Assembly: GCF_015476115.1 (NCBI RefSeq)
Contig: NZ_CP064295.1
Coordinates: 1,544,001-1,608,000 of the forward strand
Direction of reading: 5' to 3'
DNA: 64,000 nt
From: Aegicerativicinus sediminis
GTDB taxonomy: Bacteria; Bacteroidota; Bacteroidia; Flavobacteriales; Flavobacteriaceae
In this document: positions 16,162-25,142 of the stretch, piece by piece
Numbering within the stretch: the first letter of the stretch is position 1
How the letters are laid out: the number at the start of each line of letters is the position of its first letter
Made by a program: the position numbers and the translations under genes
The notes under the pieces: generated by a model
What the model saw: the letters and a program-made list of their open reading frames with translations, nothing else
Told to the model about the DNA's origin: nothing
The model's database searches: none

Positions 16162-17250
16162 TTACAATTTAGGAAAATAAATAGTAAACACGGTTCCTTT
16201 TGGTTTATTAGGGGCATGTGAAATGGTACCCTTATGACTGTTAATAATACCGTGTACTACACTAAGTCCAAGTCCAGAACCCTCGCCCGTAGGTTTGGTG
16301 GTAAAAAATGGCTCGAAGACCTTATCTGTATTTTCAGGTTTGATTCCCTCACCTTCATCAGCAACCGATATTTTAATATTCGTTCCCTCTTCGGAAATAG
16401 CTATGGTGATGATACCGTTCTCAGGTGAGTAATAAATGGCATTCATTATAAGATTGAACAGTACCTGTGTTAATTGAACGTCGTCAGCCGTTAGGCGAAA
16501 CACTTTATCTTCAAACTGGGTTACAAATTCAATATTTTTTGCTCTAAGCTGAGGCTTTAGGAGTTTTAGTACATTCTCTACAGCAGGAATCAGCTCCACC
16601 GCATCCATTTCCTGTGGCATCTCGCAGGCAAAGAACATTAATTTTTTTACAATTTCACGGCTAAAAATGGCATTCTCCATGATCTTATCCAAGTCTCGGA
16701 TAGAATCGGGATCTTTGATACTATCTTGTAACAACTCTGCAAAGCCGAGTATATTTGCCAAAGGGGTATTGAGTTCATGGGCGATTCCGGCCGTAATTTC
16801 ACCTAGGATATGGAGTCGATCGGTCCATTCCATCTGTTTTCTAGTGGCTAATTCATTATCCCGTATCTGCTTTCGCTCCAATAGATTGCCTACTGCCAAA
16901 CCTACATTGTCTAACAAGGTCTGTTCTTCTTCCAGAAAATCCTCAAGGGTGTATTTTTCCGAAGGATAGCCGACATTGATATACCCTTCTTGCTTATTGA
17001 ACACCTTAACATTGGTTGTTAGACAAACTCGGCCGGGGCCAAATCCTGCGGTCTGGACTTCATATCCGCTAACCGATATTTCGGCTTCGGTGTCTTCCAC
17101 AAATTGCCAGCCTCTTTTTAAACAGTTGGTAATCGCTTGAAGAGATTCCTCCAACTGGTCATAATCAGAATTGACTATAATGGATGTCACCTCATATAAA
17201 CAAGTAAGTTCCTTTACACGTTCCCTTAATTTCGCTTCTAGGGTATTCAT
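16162..17250 (-). CDS. Sensor histidine kinase, partner of the NtrC-type regulator
   Basis: A 362-residue cytoplasmic kinase with no transmembrane segment. Residues about 1-130 look like a GAF-type sensing domain flanked by helices. The H-box IAHELNTPLANILGFAELL (near residue 158) carries the phosphorylated His. The ATP-binding domain shows DEGEGI, a PFFTTK lid and GSGLGLSVV. It heads a two-gene leftward operon with the sigma-54 activator. The signal is unknown, but the soluble sensor points to an internal cue. Confidence 0.93.
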   Translation of the reverse strand: MNTLEAKLRERVKELTCLYEVTSIIVNSDYDQLEESLQAITNCLKRGWQFVEDTEAEISVSGYEVQTAGFGPGRVCLTTNVKVFNKQEGYINVGYPSEKYTLEDFLEEEQTLLDNVGLAVGNLLERKQIRDNELATRKQMEWTDRLHILGEITAGIAHELNTPLANILGFAELLQDSIKDPDSIRDLDKIMENAIFSREIVKKLMFFACEMPQEMDAVELIPAVENVLKLLKPQLRAKNIEFVTQFEDKVFRLTADDVQLTQVLFNLIMNAIYYSPENGIITIAISEEGTNIKISVADEGEGIKPENTDKVFEPFFTTKPTGEGSGLGLSVVHGIINSHKGTISHAPNKPKGTVFTIYFPKL

Positions 17251-17468
17251 CTGTCTTAAGATCTTAAGCTTAAAGATAATGATCGTGATTAATATTTTTG
17301 ATAGAAAGTCGAAGAGGAGGAAGGTTTTTTGAAAGAGCCTTGGTTGAGCTCGTCAAAATTGCATGTTGATTCTTGCTGCCGAGGTTCAAACTAATGGAAT
17401 TATCTTGAAAACTTTATTTCCCTTTTAAATTAACTGAAACCTTTTCCAATAAATATTAAATTTAAGGC

Positions 17469-19112
17469 ATGAAATCCCTTCTTAAATTAGCCCTGTTTTT
17501 GTTCGGTTTCATTCTTGCCTTTGGTCAAAAAGGAATTGAAAAAGATAGAATCAAATACTACGATAACCTATTAAATTATCCTCAATCAGATACCGATATT
17601 TTCAATGCGATTAACTTTTTTACGGAGCAAAAGGAAAAACATTCGGAGTTAAATGATACCCTGAACGTAATTTCAGATTTAAGGAGGTTAGCTATTGGTC
17701 AACATAAACTTGGTTTCCATTCTGAAAGTGAAGTACTCGCGGTTGAGGCTATAGAACTCCTTTCCCACCTGCCAGAAACTACTAAAACCAGAGAGGCCTA
17801 TACGGGGCTTTATAACCAACTGGGACGCAACTATAAGGCCATGTTAGACTTTGATCGTTCCATTGAATGTTATGACAAGGCCTTGTTGTATGCCGAAGAT
17901 GACGTTAACAAAAATATTATAAGGAATAACAAGGCAGTTATCTATAAAGACCATGAGAAATATGAATTGGCTGAAACTGAATTTCAGTTAGTTTATAATA
18001 ACAGTCTAGAGCACAATGATGTAAAACAGCGCAATCGGGCGCTGGATAATCTGGCCTTTGTGCAAACTAAATTAGGTAAGGATGGGGCTTTGGAACAATT
18101 GGAAGAAGCATTGGAAAGCCGTTTAAAGAATAACGATCTTACAGGGGCATATTCCAGTTACAGACATTTGTCCATTTACTACCAGGACCGTAATGATTTA
18201 ATCCAAGCAAAACGGTATGCAGATAAGGCTTTGGCAACGGCCAAAATAATCAACAGCCCAACCTATATACTAAACGCAATGGAATTGCAGATGCAGACCA
18301 AAAATGATTCCCTTGCCTTGGCTTATAAAATACTTAGGGATAGCCTTGCTAATGCCGAGCAACAGCAAAAGAACAGTTATGCATTAATAAAATTCAATTA
18401 TTACGAGCAGGAACAAAAGGCGAATGAACAGTTATTAAAGGCTGAACAAGAGCGCCGCAAAAAACAGTGGTTTCAGGCAGCTGGTTTGCTCTTGGTCGTG
18501 GCATCAATTCCACTTTTTCTGTTTCTGAATGTTCGTTATAAACGCAAAACCCTTTTGAAGGTTTACGAAACTGAAGGTAAGATATCCAAAAAAGTTCACG
18601 ATGAGGTCGCAAACGATGTCTACCGAATGATGGCCAAAATGCAGAGCGAAGAGGTTTCTAAAGAACACACTTTGGATGATTTGGAATTGATTTACCGTAA
18701 AACACGGGACATTTCCAAAAGTATCGATCCAATTTCCGAAAGTGATGATTTCAGTCATACCTTAAAGGATTTAATGGCATCCTATCAATCTGAAAAGGTT
18801 TCTGTAGTTGTACAAGGTCTTAATTCTATAGATTTGGAATCATTGGATAACATGCGGAAAGTTGCACTTTATCGTGTGTTGCAGGAATTACTGACCAATA
18901 CCAAAAAGCATGCAGAGGCGTCCCTAGTCGTTCTAAAATTTGCAAAGGAAAACCGCAAATTAAAAGTCAGTTATTTAGATAATGGACTTGGTTGTGATCT
19001 TAAAAAAGGGAATGGATTGCATAATACGGAAAACCGTATTAAAGACATCAATGGAACAATTACTTTTGAAACTACTCCTGAGAAAGGATTTCGTTCAACA
19101 ATAATTTTGTGA
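17469..19112 (+). CDS. TPR-containing sensor histidine kinase
   Basis: A 547-residue membrane kinase. A signal peptide (about 1-19) leads to a periplasmic region with tetratricopeptide repeats (about 70-270; for example YNQLGRNYKAMLDFDRSIEC). A coiled linker and one transmembrane helix (about 337-355) follow. The phospho-acceptor helix is of the NarX/DesK type (KKVHDEVANDVYRMM, His near 377), and the HATPase domain has LLTNTKKHA and GNGLHNTENRI. The regulator gene begins one base after its stop. This layout is common in Flavobacteriia and its signal is usually unknown. Confidence 0.92.
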   Translation: MKSLLKLALFLFGFILAFGQKGIEKDRIKYYDNLLNYPQSDTDIFNAINFFTEQKEKHSELNDTLNVISDLRRLAIGQHKLGFHSESEVLAVEAIELLSHLPETTKTREAYTGLYNQLGRNYKAMLDFDRSIECYDKALLYAEDDVNKNIIRNNKAVIYKDHEKYELAETEFQLVYNNSLEHNDVKQRNRALDNLAFVQTKLGKDGALEQLEEALESRLKNNDLTGAYSSYRHLSIYYQDRNDLIQAKRYADKALATAKIINSPTYILNAMELQMQTKNDSLALAYKILRDSLANAEQQQKNSYALIKFNYYEQEQKANEQLLKAEQERRKKQWFQAAGLLLVVASIPLFLFLNVRYKRKTLLKVYETEGKISKKVHDEVANDVYRMMAKMQSEEVSKEHTLDDLELIYRKTRDISKSIDPISESDDFSHTLKDLMASYQSEKVSVVVQGLNSIDLESLDNMRKVALYRVLQELLTNTKKHAEASLVVLKFAKENRKLKVSYLDNGLGCDLKKGNGLHNTENRIKDINGTITFETTPEKGFRSTIIL

Positions 19113-19113
19113 G

Positions 19114-19779
19114 ATGTTTCAAAAGGTTTTGGTTTGCGATGATTTAGATAGTATCACTTATGGTGTTCAGGCCATACTCGACAATTTTGGGATAAGCGAT
19201 AGCCAAAAAGTGCATTACTGTGATGATGCTTGGTTAAGGCTGCAAAAAGCCAAAATGGACGGCGAACCTTTTGATTTGTTTGTTACCGACCTTTCGTTTA
19301 AACATGACCACCGGCCACAAAAATTTACTTCGGGTGAAGCCTTGTTAGAGGAGGTAAAGCAAAAATTTCCAAACCTAAAAGTAATTGTTTATTCTGTAGA
19401 GGATAAAGTACAGAAAGCACGAACACTTATCAAAAAATTTGGGGTTGATGCCTATGTATGTAAAGGTAGGTCTGGCCTTAAAGAATTAGAATCAGCAATT
19501 GAATCGGCTTCACAAAACACCCTTTTTGTGTCAGAAAGCATGCGACAGGCACTTCAACAGAAATCGCTTTTGGAGATAGATGACTTCGATATTTTGTTAT
19601 TGAAGGATTTGGCCAATGGGTATTCGCAGGAGGAGATTAGCACCCGATTTAAATCGCAAAACATAAAACCTTCAAGTCTAAGTTCTATTGAAAAGCGACT
19701 TAACAAATTAAAAATACAATTTAAAGCGTCCAATGCCGTACAACTTATTGCAGTAACCAAAGACATTGGGCTTATTTAA
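19114..19779 (+). CDS. Response regulator with LuxR-like output
   Basis: A 221-residue regulator partnering the TPR kinase. The receiver domain spans about 1-130, with acidic pocket VCDDLDS, acceptor Asp in LFVTDLSF (near 58) and Lys in VCKGRSG. The C-terminal part (about 150-221) is helical with ANGYSQEEISTRF, which resembles a NarL/LuxR helix-turn-helix, but the family's usual recognition helix is poorly conserved. It probably binds DNA; target genes are not evident. Confidence 0.88.
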   Translation: MFQKVLVCDDLDSITYGVQAILDNFGISDSQKVHYCDDAWLRLQKAKMDGEPFDLFVTDLSFKHDHRPQKFTSGEALLEEVKQKFPNLKVIVYSVEDKVQKARTLIKKFGVDAYVCKGRSGLKELESAIESASQNTLFVSESMRQALQQKSLLEIDDFDILLLKDLANGYSQEEISTRFKSQNIKPSSLSSIEKRLNKLKIQFKASNAVQLIAVTKDIGLI

Positions 19780-19869
19780 AACCGTTCTTATGGTTTCCCG
19801 TAAGGAATTTACGATCCCCAAATATAACTTGCATCGCTATTAATCGTTTTAGGGAGGCAATTAATATTG

Positions 19870-19906
19870 CTAAGAACACGCCTTTCGGGGCGTGTTTTGT
19901 TTTTTC
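19870..19906 (+). terminator. Rho-independent terminator of the TPR kinase operon
   Basis: AACACGCC-TTTCG-GGGCGTGTT forms a GC-rich stem followed by TTGTTTTTT. It lies about 95 bases after the regulator stop codon. Confidence 0.85.
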
Positions 19907-20000
19907 GAAGAAATTATTCCATTCCTTTGGCGTTTACTAGTAAGGCTTGTATGAAAGGTTATATTTCCCAAAACCTCTTATATTAATCCAAAATTTATTT

Positions 20001-20378
20001 ATGCGACTTTTAAATAAGCTTTTAGGAAATTCGAGTGCGGTTTCGGCCGAACAACTTACTGCTAAATATCAACAGTTGCTACTTGAGGAAGAGGTCATAG
20101 AACTAGGCTTTTCCTTATTACGCGATGTATTTATGTTTACCAATAAACGACTTATTTTGGTAGATATCCAAGGTCTTACGGGGAGTAAAATTGAATATAA
20201 GTCCATGCCTTATAAAAGCATCTCCAGATTTTCTTTGGAAACTGCTGGAACCTTTGATTTGGATGCCGAACTCAAGATTTGGATTTCAAGTGAATACACT
20301 CCGTCTGTGAGTAAAAAATTTAATAAGAGTGTCAACGTTTATGAAGTTCAAAAATATTTGGCTTCAAAAGTTTTGTAA
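20001..20378 (+). CDS. PH-domain protein (YvbH-like, bPH_2 type)
   Basis: A 125-residue cytoplasmic protein. The ATG at 20001 is preferred to an in-frame TTG 18 codons upstream, since the domain begins shortly after it. Residues about 20-122 fit the bacterial pleckstrin-homology fold: EEEVIELGFSLLRDVFMFTNKRLILVD, then a Ser/Tyr-rich strand region and KIWISSEYTP. These small PH proteins are widespread; their ligand is generally unknown. It is a single gene. Confidence 0.8.
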   Translation: MRLLNKLLGNSSAVSAEQLTAKYQQLLLEEEVIELGFSLLRDVFMFTNKRLILVDIQGLTGSKIEYKSMPYKSISRFSLETAGTFDLDAELKIWISSEYTPSVSKKFNKSVNVYEVQKYLASKVL

Positions 20379-20431
20379 ATCAATATATTACTAATGCTTC
20401 ATTAATTTCCTTAAATCTGTTCGACTTAGTT

Positions 20432-20926
20432 ATGCCTAATAAAGTCTTGTTTATTTTTTTATTCCTAGGCTTTAATTTAAGTATCCATAAAAATGTTTAT
20501 GCACAAGAAAATGCTATATATGGTAAGGTGGTGGCCATAACTGATGGAGACACTTACAAACTTTTAAAGCCCGACTCCACAGTAATTCGCATAAGAGTTG
20601 CCAATATTGACTGTCCTGAGCGTAAACAACCATTTTCAACCAAGGCAAAACAATTCACTGCCGACGCCATTTTTGGAAAACAGGTAAAGATTATTGTACT
20701 GAAGAAAGATAGGTACGGACGTTTGGTTGCCAAAACCATTTACAATGATGGCAAAGTTCTTAGCGAAGAATTGTTGAAACAAGGTCTAGCTTGGCATTAT
20801 CGTCAATTTTCAAAAGATTCATTATTACAGTCTATTGAAGACATGGCTAGACTAAATAAAATTGGTTTATGGATTGATGATGATGCTATTGCTCCATGGT
20901 TATGGAGGCGGAACAAAAAGAAATGA
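20432..20926 (+). CDS. Secreted thermonuclease (SNase) family nuclease
   Basis: A 164-residue exported nuclease. A signal peptide of about 24 residues ends near VYAQ. The staphylococcal-nuclease fold begins at YGKVVAITDGDT. Catalytic residues are visible: Asp in TDGDTYK, Arg in IRVANIDCPE with the Glu two residues after the Cys, and the second Arg in DRYGRLVA. It would cut nucleic acids in the periplasm or outside the cell, for nutrition or DNA clearance. Confidence 0.92.
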   Translation: MPNKVLFIFLFLGFNLSIHKNVYAQENAIYGKVVAITDGDTYKLLKPDSTVIRIRVANIDCPERKQPFSTKAKQFTADAIFGKQVKIIVLKKDRYGRLVAKTIYNDGKVLSEELLKQGLAWHYRQFSKDSLLQSIEDMARLNKIGLWIDDDAIAPWLWRRNKKK

Positions 20927-21038
20927 GCCCCATAGTTTTTTAGATAAGAGATTTTTTAATTTGATAAACTCGGATTAATTTTTATCTATAAGATTTAGGT
21001 TGGACTGCAAATTGGAAGATTCTGAAAATCTCAAAGGT

Positions 21039-21767
21039 TTAATCACTACAATCAACCGCCAAAGAGGCTTTATAACTTTTCCCAAATGGTACATCGATGG
21101 AATACCACTGTTTTAATCTGCCTATAGAAGTTAGATTTGTTAGAGTGTCCCAATCAGTACCTTTTAGTTTAGATACATCTATTTCTTGAAAAGGAAATCC
21201 TAAACCATCTCCGAGGCCTTTTACTAAGGCTTCTTTTCTTGTCCAAAATTGAAAAAACTTATTGAGTCGCTCATTTCCATGGGTGCTCTCAAGAGTGCGA
21301 GCTTCCACTTCAGAGAAAAACTTATTAGCAATGGATAAACTGTCGATAGCCGGATTAACATACTCTATATCTACACCAATATTATTGCAATCACTAATTG
21401 CTAAAAGAATTTTATTTCTAGAATGAGAAAGATTGAAATGTAAATTACCATAGTTAATTTCAGCTAATACAGGTTTGCCATTTTCCTCGTATGAAAATAG
21501 TATACATTTTGGGTCTAACTGCAGGTGTTGGCCCAATATTAGACGTAAGAAGCCCCTCGATTTTATAAAGTTTAGTTTGTCCTTTTTAAAGCGGAGTCGC
21601 TTCATGCGGATTAATTCATTTTCAGACAATAATTCAATATAATCAAGGGAATCACAAAAATCTTTTGAAAGGTCCGCGGAATACAGTTGAATATGTTGAT
21701 CGGTATTCAACGGAATGGGATAGGTTGTTTGGGGCTGTTTTAGCCAATGTATCTTAGAATAGCTCAC
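21039..21767 (-). CDS. 4'-phosphopantetheinyl transferase (Sfp-type)
   Basis: A 242-residue enzyme that transfers the phosphopantetheine arm from CoA to carrier-protein serines. The family motifs are present: GVDIEYV near residue 132 (Mg-binding Asp and Glu) and FWTRKEALVKGLGDGL near 172-187. The length fits Sfp rather than the short AcpS type, so it can activate PKS and NRPS carriers. It is the last gene of the leftward arm and overlaps the P450 gene by 4 bases. It presumably primes the three carrier domains of the two divergent synthases. Confidence 0.93.
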   Translation of the reverse strand: MSYSKIHWLKQPQTTYPIPLNTDQHIQLYSADLSKDFCDSLDYIELLSENELIRMKRLRFKKDKLNFIKSRGFLRLILGQHLQLDPKCILFSYEENGKPVLAEINYGNLHFNLSHSRNKILLAISDCNNIGVDIEYVNPAIDSLSIANKFFSEVEARTLESTHGNERLNKFFQFWTRKEALVKGLGDGLGFPFQEIDVSKLKGTDWDTLTNLTSIGRLKQWYSIDVPFGKSYKASLAVDCSD

Positions 21768-23122
21768 TTGGATATAGGTCTTTTTACAAGCCGCATCTTA
21801 ATTCCGTTTTTAGGTCTAAGATTCAGAAGTTGTTCCATTTCAACTTTCTGGTTCGGAACTGTTTCCATGCACCAATGACTGCCCATTGATGCTAAGACCA
21901 TCACGCCCTCAAGCATTGCGTAATGCTGACCAATACAGGATCTAGGACCGACACTAAATGGAAAAAATTCATATTTATTATGATTTCGCCCTAAGCGTTT
22001 CGCCAATGCTTCAGGGTCAAATTTTTCAGGATTGTGATGAAATCTAGCATCATGGTGAATGAGGTATGGGCTTAATAAAACAATAGATTTCTTGGGGATT
22101 TTATAATCAGCTATGATAACGTCCTGTAAAGCTTCACGGGCAATAACATAAATGGGAGGGTACATTCTCATGGCCTCCTCAAAAACCATTTTGGTGTATT
22201 TGAGCTTTGGATAATCTTCTAAAGTGGGTGTTCCACCATTGAGCACAGAGTCTAACTCCTGATGCATTTTACTCTCAATTTCCGGATGTAGAGAAAGGAG
22301 GTACCAAGTCCAAGTTAAAGCTAAAGAAGTGGTATCAAAAGCAGTTAGGAGCAGAGTTAAAGCCTCATCTCTGATCTGTTTGTCTGTCAAGGAGATACCT
22401 ATGGTGTCCTCTTGTGTGTTTAATAATAGAGACAGCAAATCCCCGTTCTGTAATGGATTCTTCTTTCGATTTTCAATAATCTTATAAATGGTGTCATCTA
22501 ATTTTGCCCTCGCCTTAAAGAATTTTTTTGTGCTTGGTATAGGAAGCTTAAGGAGGATTTCTGCGAAGGGCATAGTAATGCGGCCAAACAAACTCATAAT
22601 GTCCTCAAGAGCATTATTTATTTCAGGAACTTCATTGTTAATGTCCACATTGAACATCGTCTTTGCCGCAATTTCTGTGCTCATCCCTATCATACACTGA
22701 AGCATATCTATTACTTGTCCATCTTGCCATTTATCCATTGTCAATTGGGAATAATTGGTCATAGCAGGAACATAAAGTTCCATCATACGGATATGAAAGG
22801 CAGGCTGAATGATTCGTGAATGTTCTTTATGCAGGTCACCAGCGCTTGTTAGTATCCCTTCCCCTAGAACTTCTTTGGCCATTTCTAAGGGCCGGCCTTT
22901 GATGAAATTTTGGTGTTGGTTGCTAAGGACTTCTTTAATGTAATCTGGGTGATTTAAAAGCACAACACGAAGAGGCCCCATTTTAAACTGAGCAATGTCG
23001 CCATATTCCGTAGAAATATCCTTGAGAAATTTTAGGCTATTTTTTCTAAACCCAAAAACATTGGCGAAAGGGACCAATGATTTTGGTCCGGGAGGTAGTT
23101 TTGTGTGAGACGTTACTTTCAT
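21764..23122 (-). CDS. Cytochrome P450
   Basis: A 452-residue haem monooxygenase. The I-helix oxygen-binding motif TAFDTTS lies near 261, ExxR is EEAMR near 316, and the haem loop FSVGPRSCIGQ with Cys near 394 is intact. There is no membrane anchor, so it is a soluble class relying on separate redox partners, none of which is encoded nearby. The sequence resembles fatty-acid-hydroxylating P450s (CYP102/CYP4-like region around HHDARFHHNPEKFDPE). It probably oxidises the cluster's lipid product. It is 13 bases after the fused KASIII gene. Confidence 0.93.
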   Translation of the reverse strand: MKVTSHTKLPPGPKSLVPFANVFGFRKNSLKFLKDISTEYGDIAQFKMGPLRVVLLNHPDYIKEVLSNQHQNFIKGRPLEMAKEVLGEGILTSAGDLHKEHSRIIQPAFHIRMMELYVPAMTNYSQLTMDKWQDGQVIDMLQCMIGMSTEIAAKTMFNVDINNEVPEINNALEDIMSLFGRITMPFAEILLKLPIPSTKKFFKARAKLDDTIYKIIENRKKNPLQNGDLLSLLLNTQEDTIGISLTDKQIRDEALTLLLTAFDTTSLALTWTWYLLSLHPEIESKMHQELDSVLNGGTPTLEDYPKLKYTKMVFEEAMRMYPPIYVIAREALQDVIIADYKIPKKSIVLLSPYLIHHDARFHHNPEKFDPEALAKRLGRNHNKYEFFPFSVGPRSCIGQHYAMLEGVMVLASMGSHWCMETVPNQKVEMEQLLNLRPKNGIKMRLVKRPISK

Positions 23123-23135
23123 GCCAATGGATCAA

Positions 23136-25136
23136 TTAAAAATAATACAAAGCACAGCCGGCCTGAAGGCCCGAACCCACTGTAATTAAAAGAGCTATAG
23201 TTCCTTCCTTGGATTCAGAATTATTAAGGCAATAAGGAATGGAGGAAGTGAATAAGTCTTCGCCATCAATTGCAACATCCACAAATTTATCTCCATTTAT
23301 GCCTAAATTTTTGCTGAGCCTACTGATAAAACTTGCCGATAATTGGGGTGGGAAAACCGTCCGGATATCCTCCTTTTTTATATTAGTTGTTGACAGCAGT
23401 TCCTCCACACTGTCAGAAATAAGATTTAAATACAATTCCTCCAAATGCTCTGTTTTATGAATCTTTAAATAGTGGTTTATTGGTTTAGGAGTTGCTTGGG
23501 TGGTATAATTGGTTATGGCATCTGTGTTATAGCAAAAATTAAATCTAGAGAAGCCTTTCGATGTATTTGGTTTATAGGCTAATATTATAGCAGTAGCAGT
23601 CTCATGAACTCCTAATAAATCATTTGGAAAATGAACAGCGTTATTCTCAACCTCAGCTGTAACCACCATAGCACTTTTATGTTTTCCGGCTAAAAATAGG
23701 TTTTGCACTAAATAGAGTGCATTCATCATTCCCACGCTTCCATTAAATACATCAAATGCTAGAGTAGAATCGGATTGCTCCCCTAAAATAGACGAATTCA
23801 TGTCTAGCATGCCTGCCAGTAAAGCTGCAATGGCAGGTTCTACTATATACTCAGACCTATAAACCCCACAATAAATTAATAAATCTATATCGTTGGCTTG
23901 GTAACTCGATTGTTCTAAACATTTTAGTGCTGCAGAATGAAGTAATTCTAACGAATCAATTTGATTTGTGGATGGTTCTGCTATCCCTACACTTTCAATA
24001 ATTACTCCATATGGTATAGTTTCAATCGGATGGTTTAAATCTGGCTCAATAAATGCCTTAGTTCTTGTTTTTCCGTTAAAATTGTTTTCTGCCAAGCCAT
24101 CCATGACATATAAACCTGAACCTATTGTTAAGCCAGAGGCGGCTATACTAAAAGCGATTTTATCCCCTTTACTTATAACTCCTCGTTTAATTTGGTCTGC
24201 CAATGCAATCATATGGGATGTTGAAGCCGTATTTCCACACTGCTCTAAATTATTTACCGTATTACCCTCATGGAATAGGTTGCTATTTAGAATGCTATTG
24301 ATTTCATTTACTGCACTTTTAATAGTAGTTTTAGAGGTCTGGTGCATTATGAGATGATCACAATCCTTGGCGTTCCAACCGGCTTTATCAAGGGAAGAAA
24401 TAGCAAATTGGGTGCTGCTTTTAATGCCAGCGTCAGTTAAATTCACGGAGTCTGTAATCATAATCCATCCTTCCGTTTCGGCTTGTTTCGCAATACAAAA
24501 TGGACTATAGCGACCAAGGGTTTGCAGGGAGAGCTGATGGAATCCAACTTTTGGATCTGAGCTTTCTTCCAAGATTACGGCTGCACCCGCATCGCCCAAA
24601 GTGAGACAGGCCATTTTAGGGTCCATGAACGTTTTTATCTCTTTCTGTGCAGTGCGTGTGAGGTGTGTGATATATTCTCCACTCACTACCATGGCACGTT
24701 TAATACTTCCAGCTTTAATAAGTGCATCAACGAGATATATTCCCGTAAACATCCCAGCACAGGCATTGGAAATATCGAAAGCAATAGCATTGTTAAACCC
24801 AAAATGCCTCTTAAGTCTTACCGACGTGCTGGGTTCAAAAGTTAGATGTTTTTCAGAATCTATACGCGATATGTTGCAACAGACGACCAAATCAATATCC
24901 GAAGCTTTATACTTTGATTTTTCGAGGCAGTCATTTATAGCTTGTATCGACAAATCAATGGAGAATTCTTCTTTACCTGCAACATGTCTTGACTTTATAC
25001 CGGTTATTTTTTCCAATGGAAATCTTATGGACGCATTACAGCCTTCCAATACTTCTTTGGTGGAAAGAAAATTGGGGGGAAGGTAGCTGCCCAGGCTTTC
25101 AATAACTGTATTTTTTCTCAAGACATTATGATGCAT
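23136..25136 (-). CDS. Fused double KASIII (OleA/FabH-like) condensing enzyme with degenerate second half
   Basis: A 666-residue protein made of two thiolase-fold units. Unit 1 (about 1-345) is catalytically complete: Cys in FDISNACAGMF, His in LIMHQTSKTT and Asn in EQCGNTAS, plus an OleA-like LTLGDAGAAVILE stretch. Unit 2 (about 350-666) keeps the fold (FDVFNGSVGMMNALYL, ITVGSGLQAG) but the Cys position is Ser and the His region reads VFPPQLS, so it should not catalyse. Usual family members are about 330-350 residues. An active plus inactive pair recalls PqsB/PqsC or head-to-head condensation by OleA. With OleB-, OleC- and OleD-like genes in the same cluster, acyl-thioester condensation to a beta-keto acid is the likely reaction. 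That substrate assignment is inference. Confidence 0.88.
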   Translation of the reverse strand: MHHNVLRKNTVIESLGSYLPPNFLSTKEVLEGCNASIRFPLEKITGIKSRHVAGKEEFSIDLSIQAINDCLEKSKYKASDIDLVVCCNISRIDSEKHLTFEPSTSVRLKRHFGFNNAIAFDISNACAGMFTGIYLVDALIKAGSIKRAMVVSGEYITHLTRTAQKEIKTFMDPKMACLTLGDAGAAVILEESSDPKVGFHQLSLQTLGRYSPFCIAKQAETEGWIMITDSVNLTDAGIKSSTQFAISSLDKAGWNAKDCDHLIMHQTSKTTIKSAVNEINSILNSNLFHEGNTVNNLEQCGNTASTSHMIALADQIKRGVISKGDKIAFSIAASGLTIGSGLYVMDGLAENNFNGKTRTKAFIEPDLNHPIETIPYGVIIESVGIAEPSTNQIDSLELLHSAALKCLEQSSYQANDIDLLIYCGVYRSEYIVEPAIAALLAGMLDMNSSILGEQSDSTLAFDVFNGSVGMMNALYLVQNLFLAGKHKSAMVVTAEVENNAVHFPNDLLGVHETATAIILAYKPNTSKGFSRFNFCYNTDAITNYTTQATPKPINHYLKIHKTEHLEELYLNLISDSVEELLSTTNIKKEDIRTVFPPQLSASFISRLSKNLGINGDKFVDVAIDGEDLFTSSIPYCLNNSESKEGTIALLITVGSGLQAGCALYYF

Positions 25137-25142
25137 TTTCCC

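Noticed and set aside
23968-24357. 129-codon plus-strand frame inside the KASIII fusion
   Set aside because: It is antisense to an unambiguous condensing enzyme.
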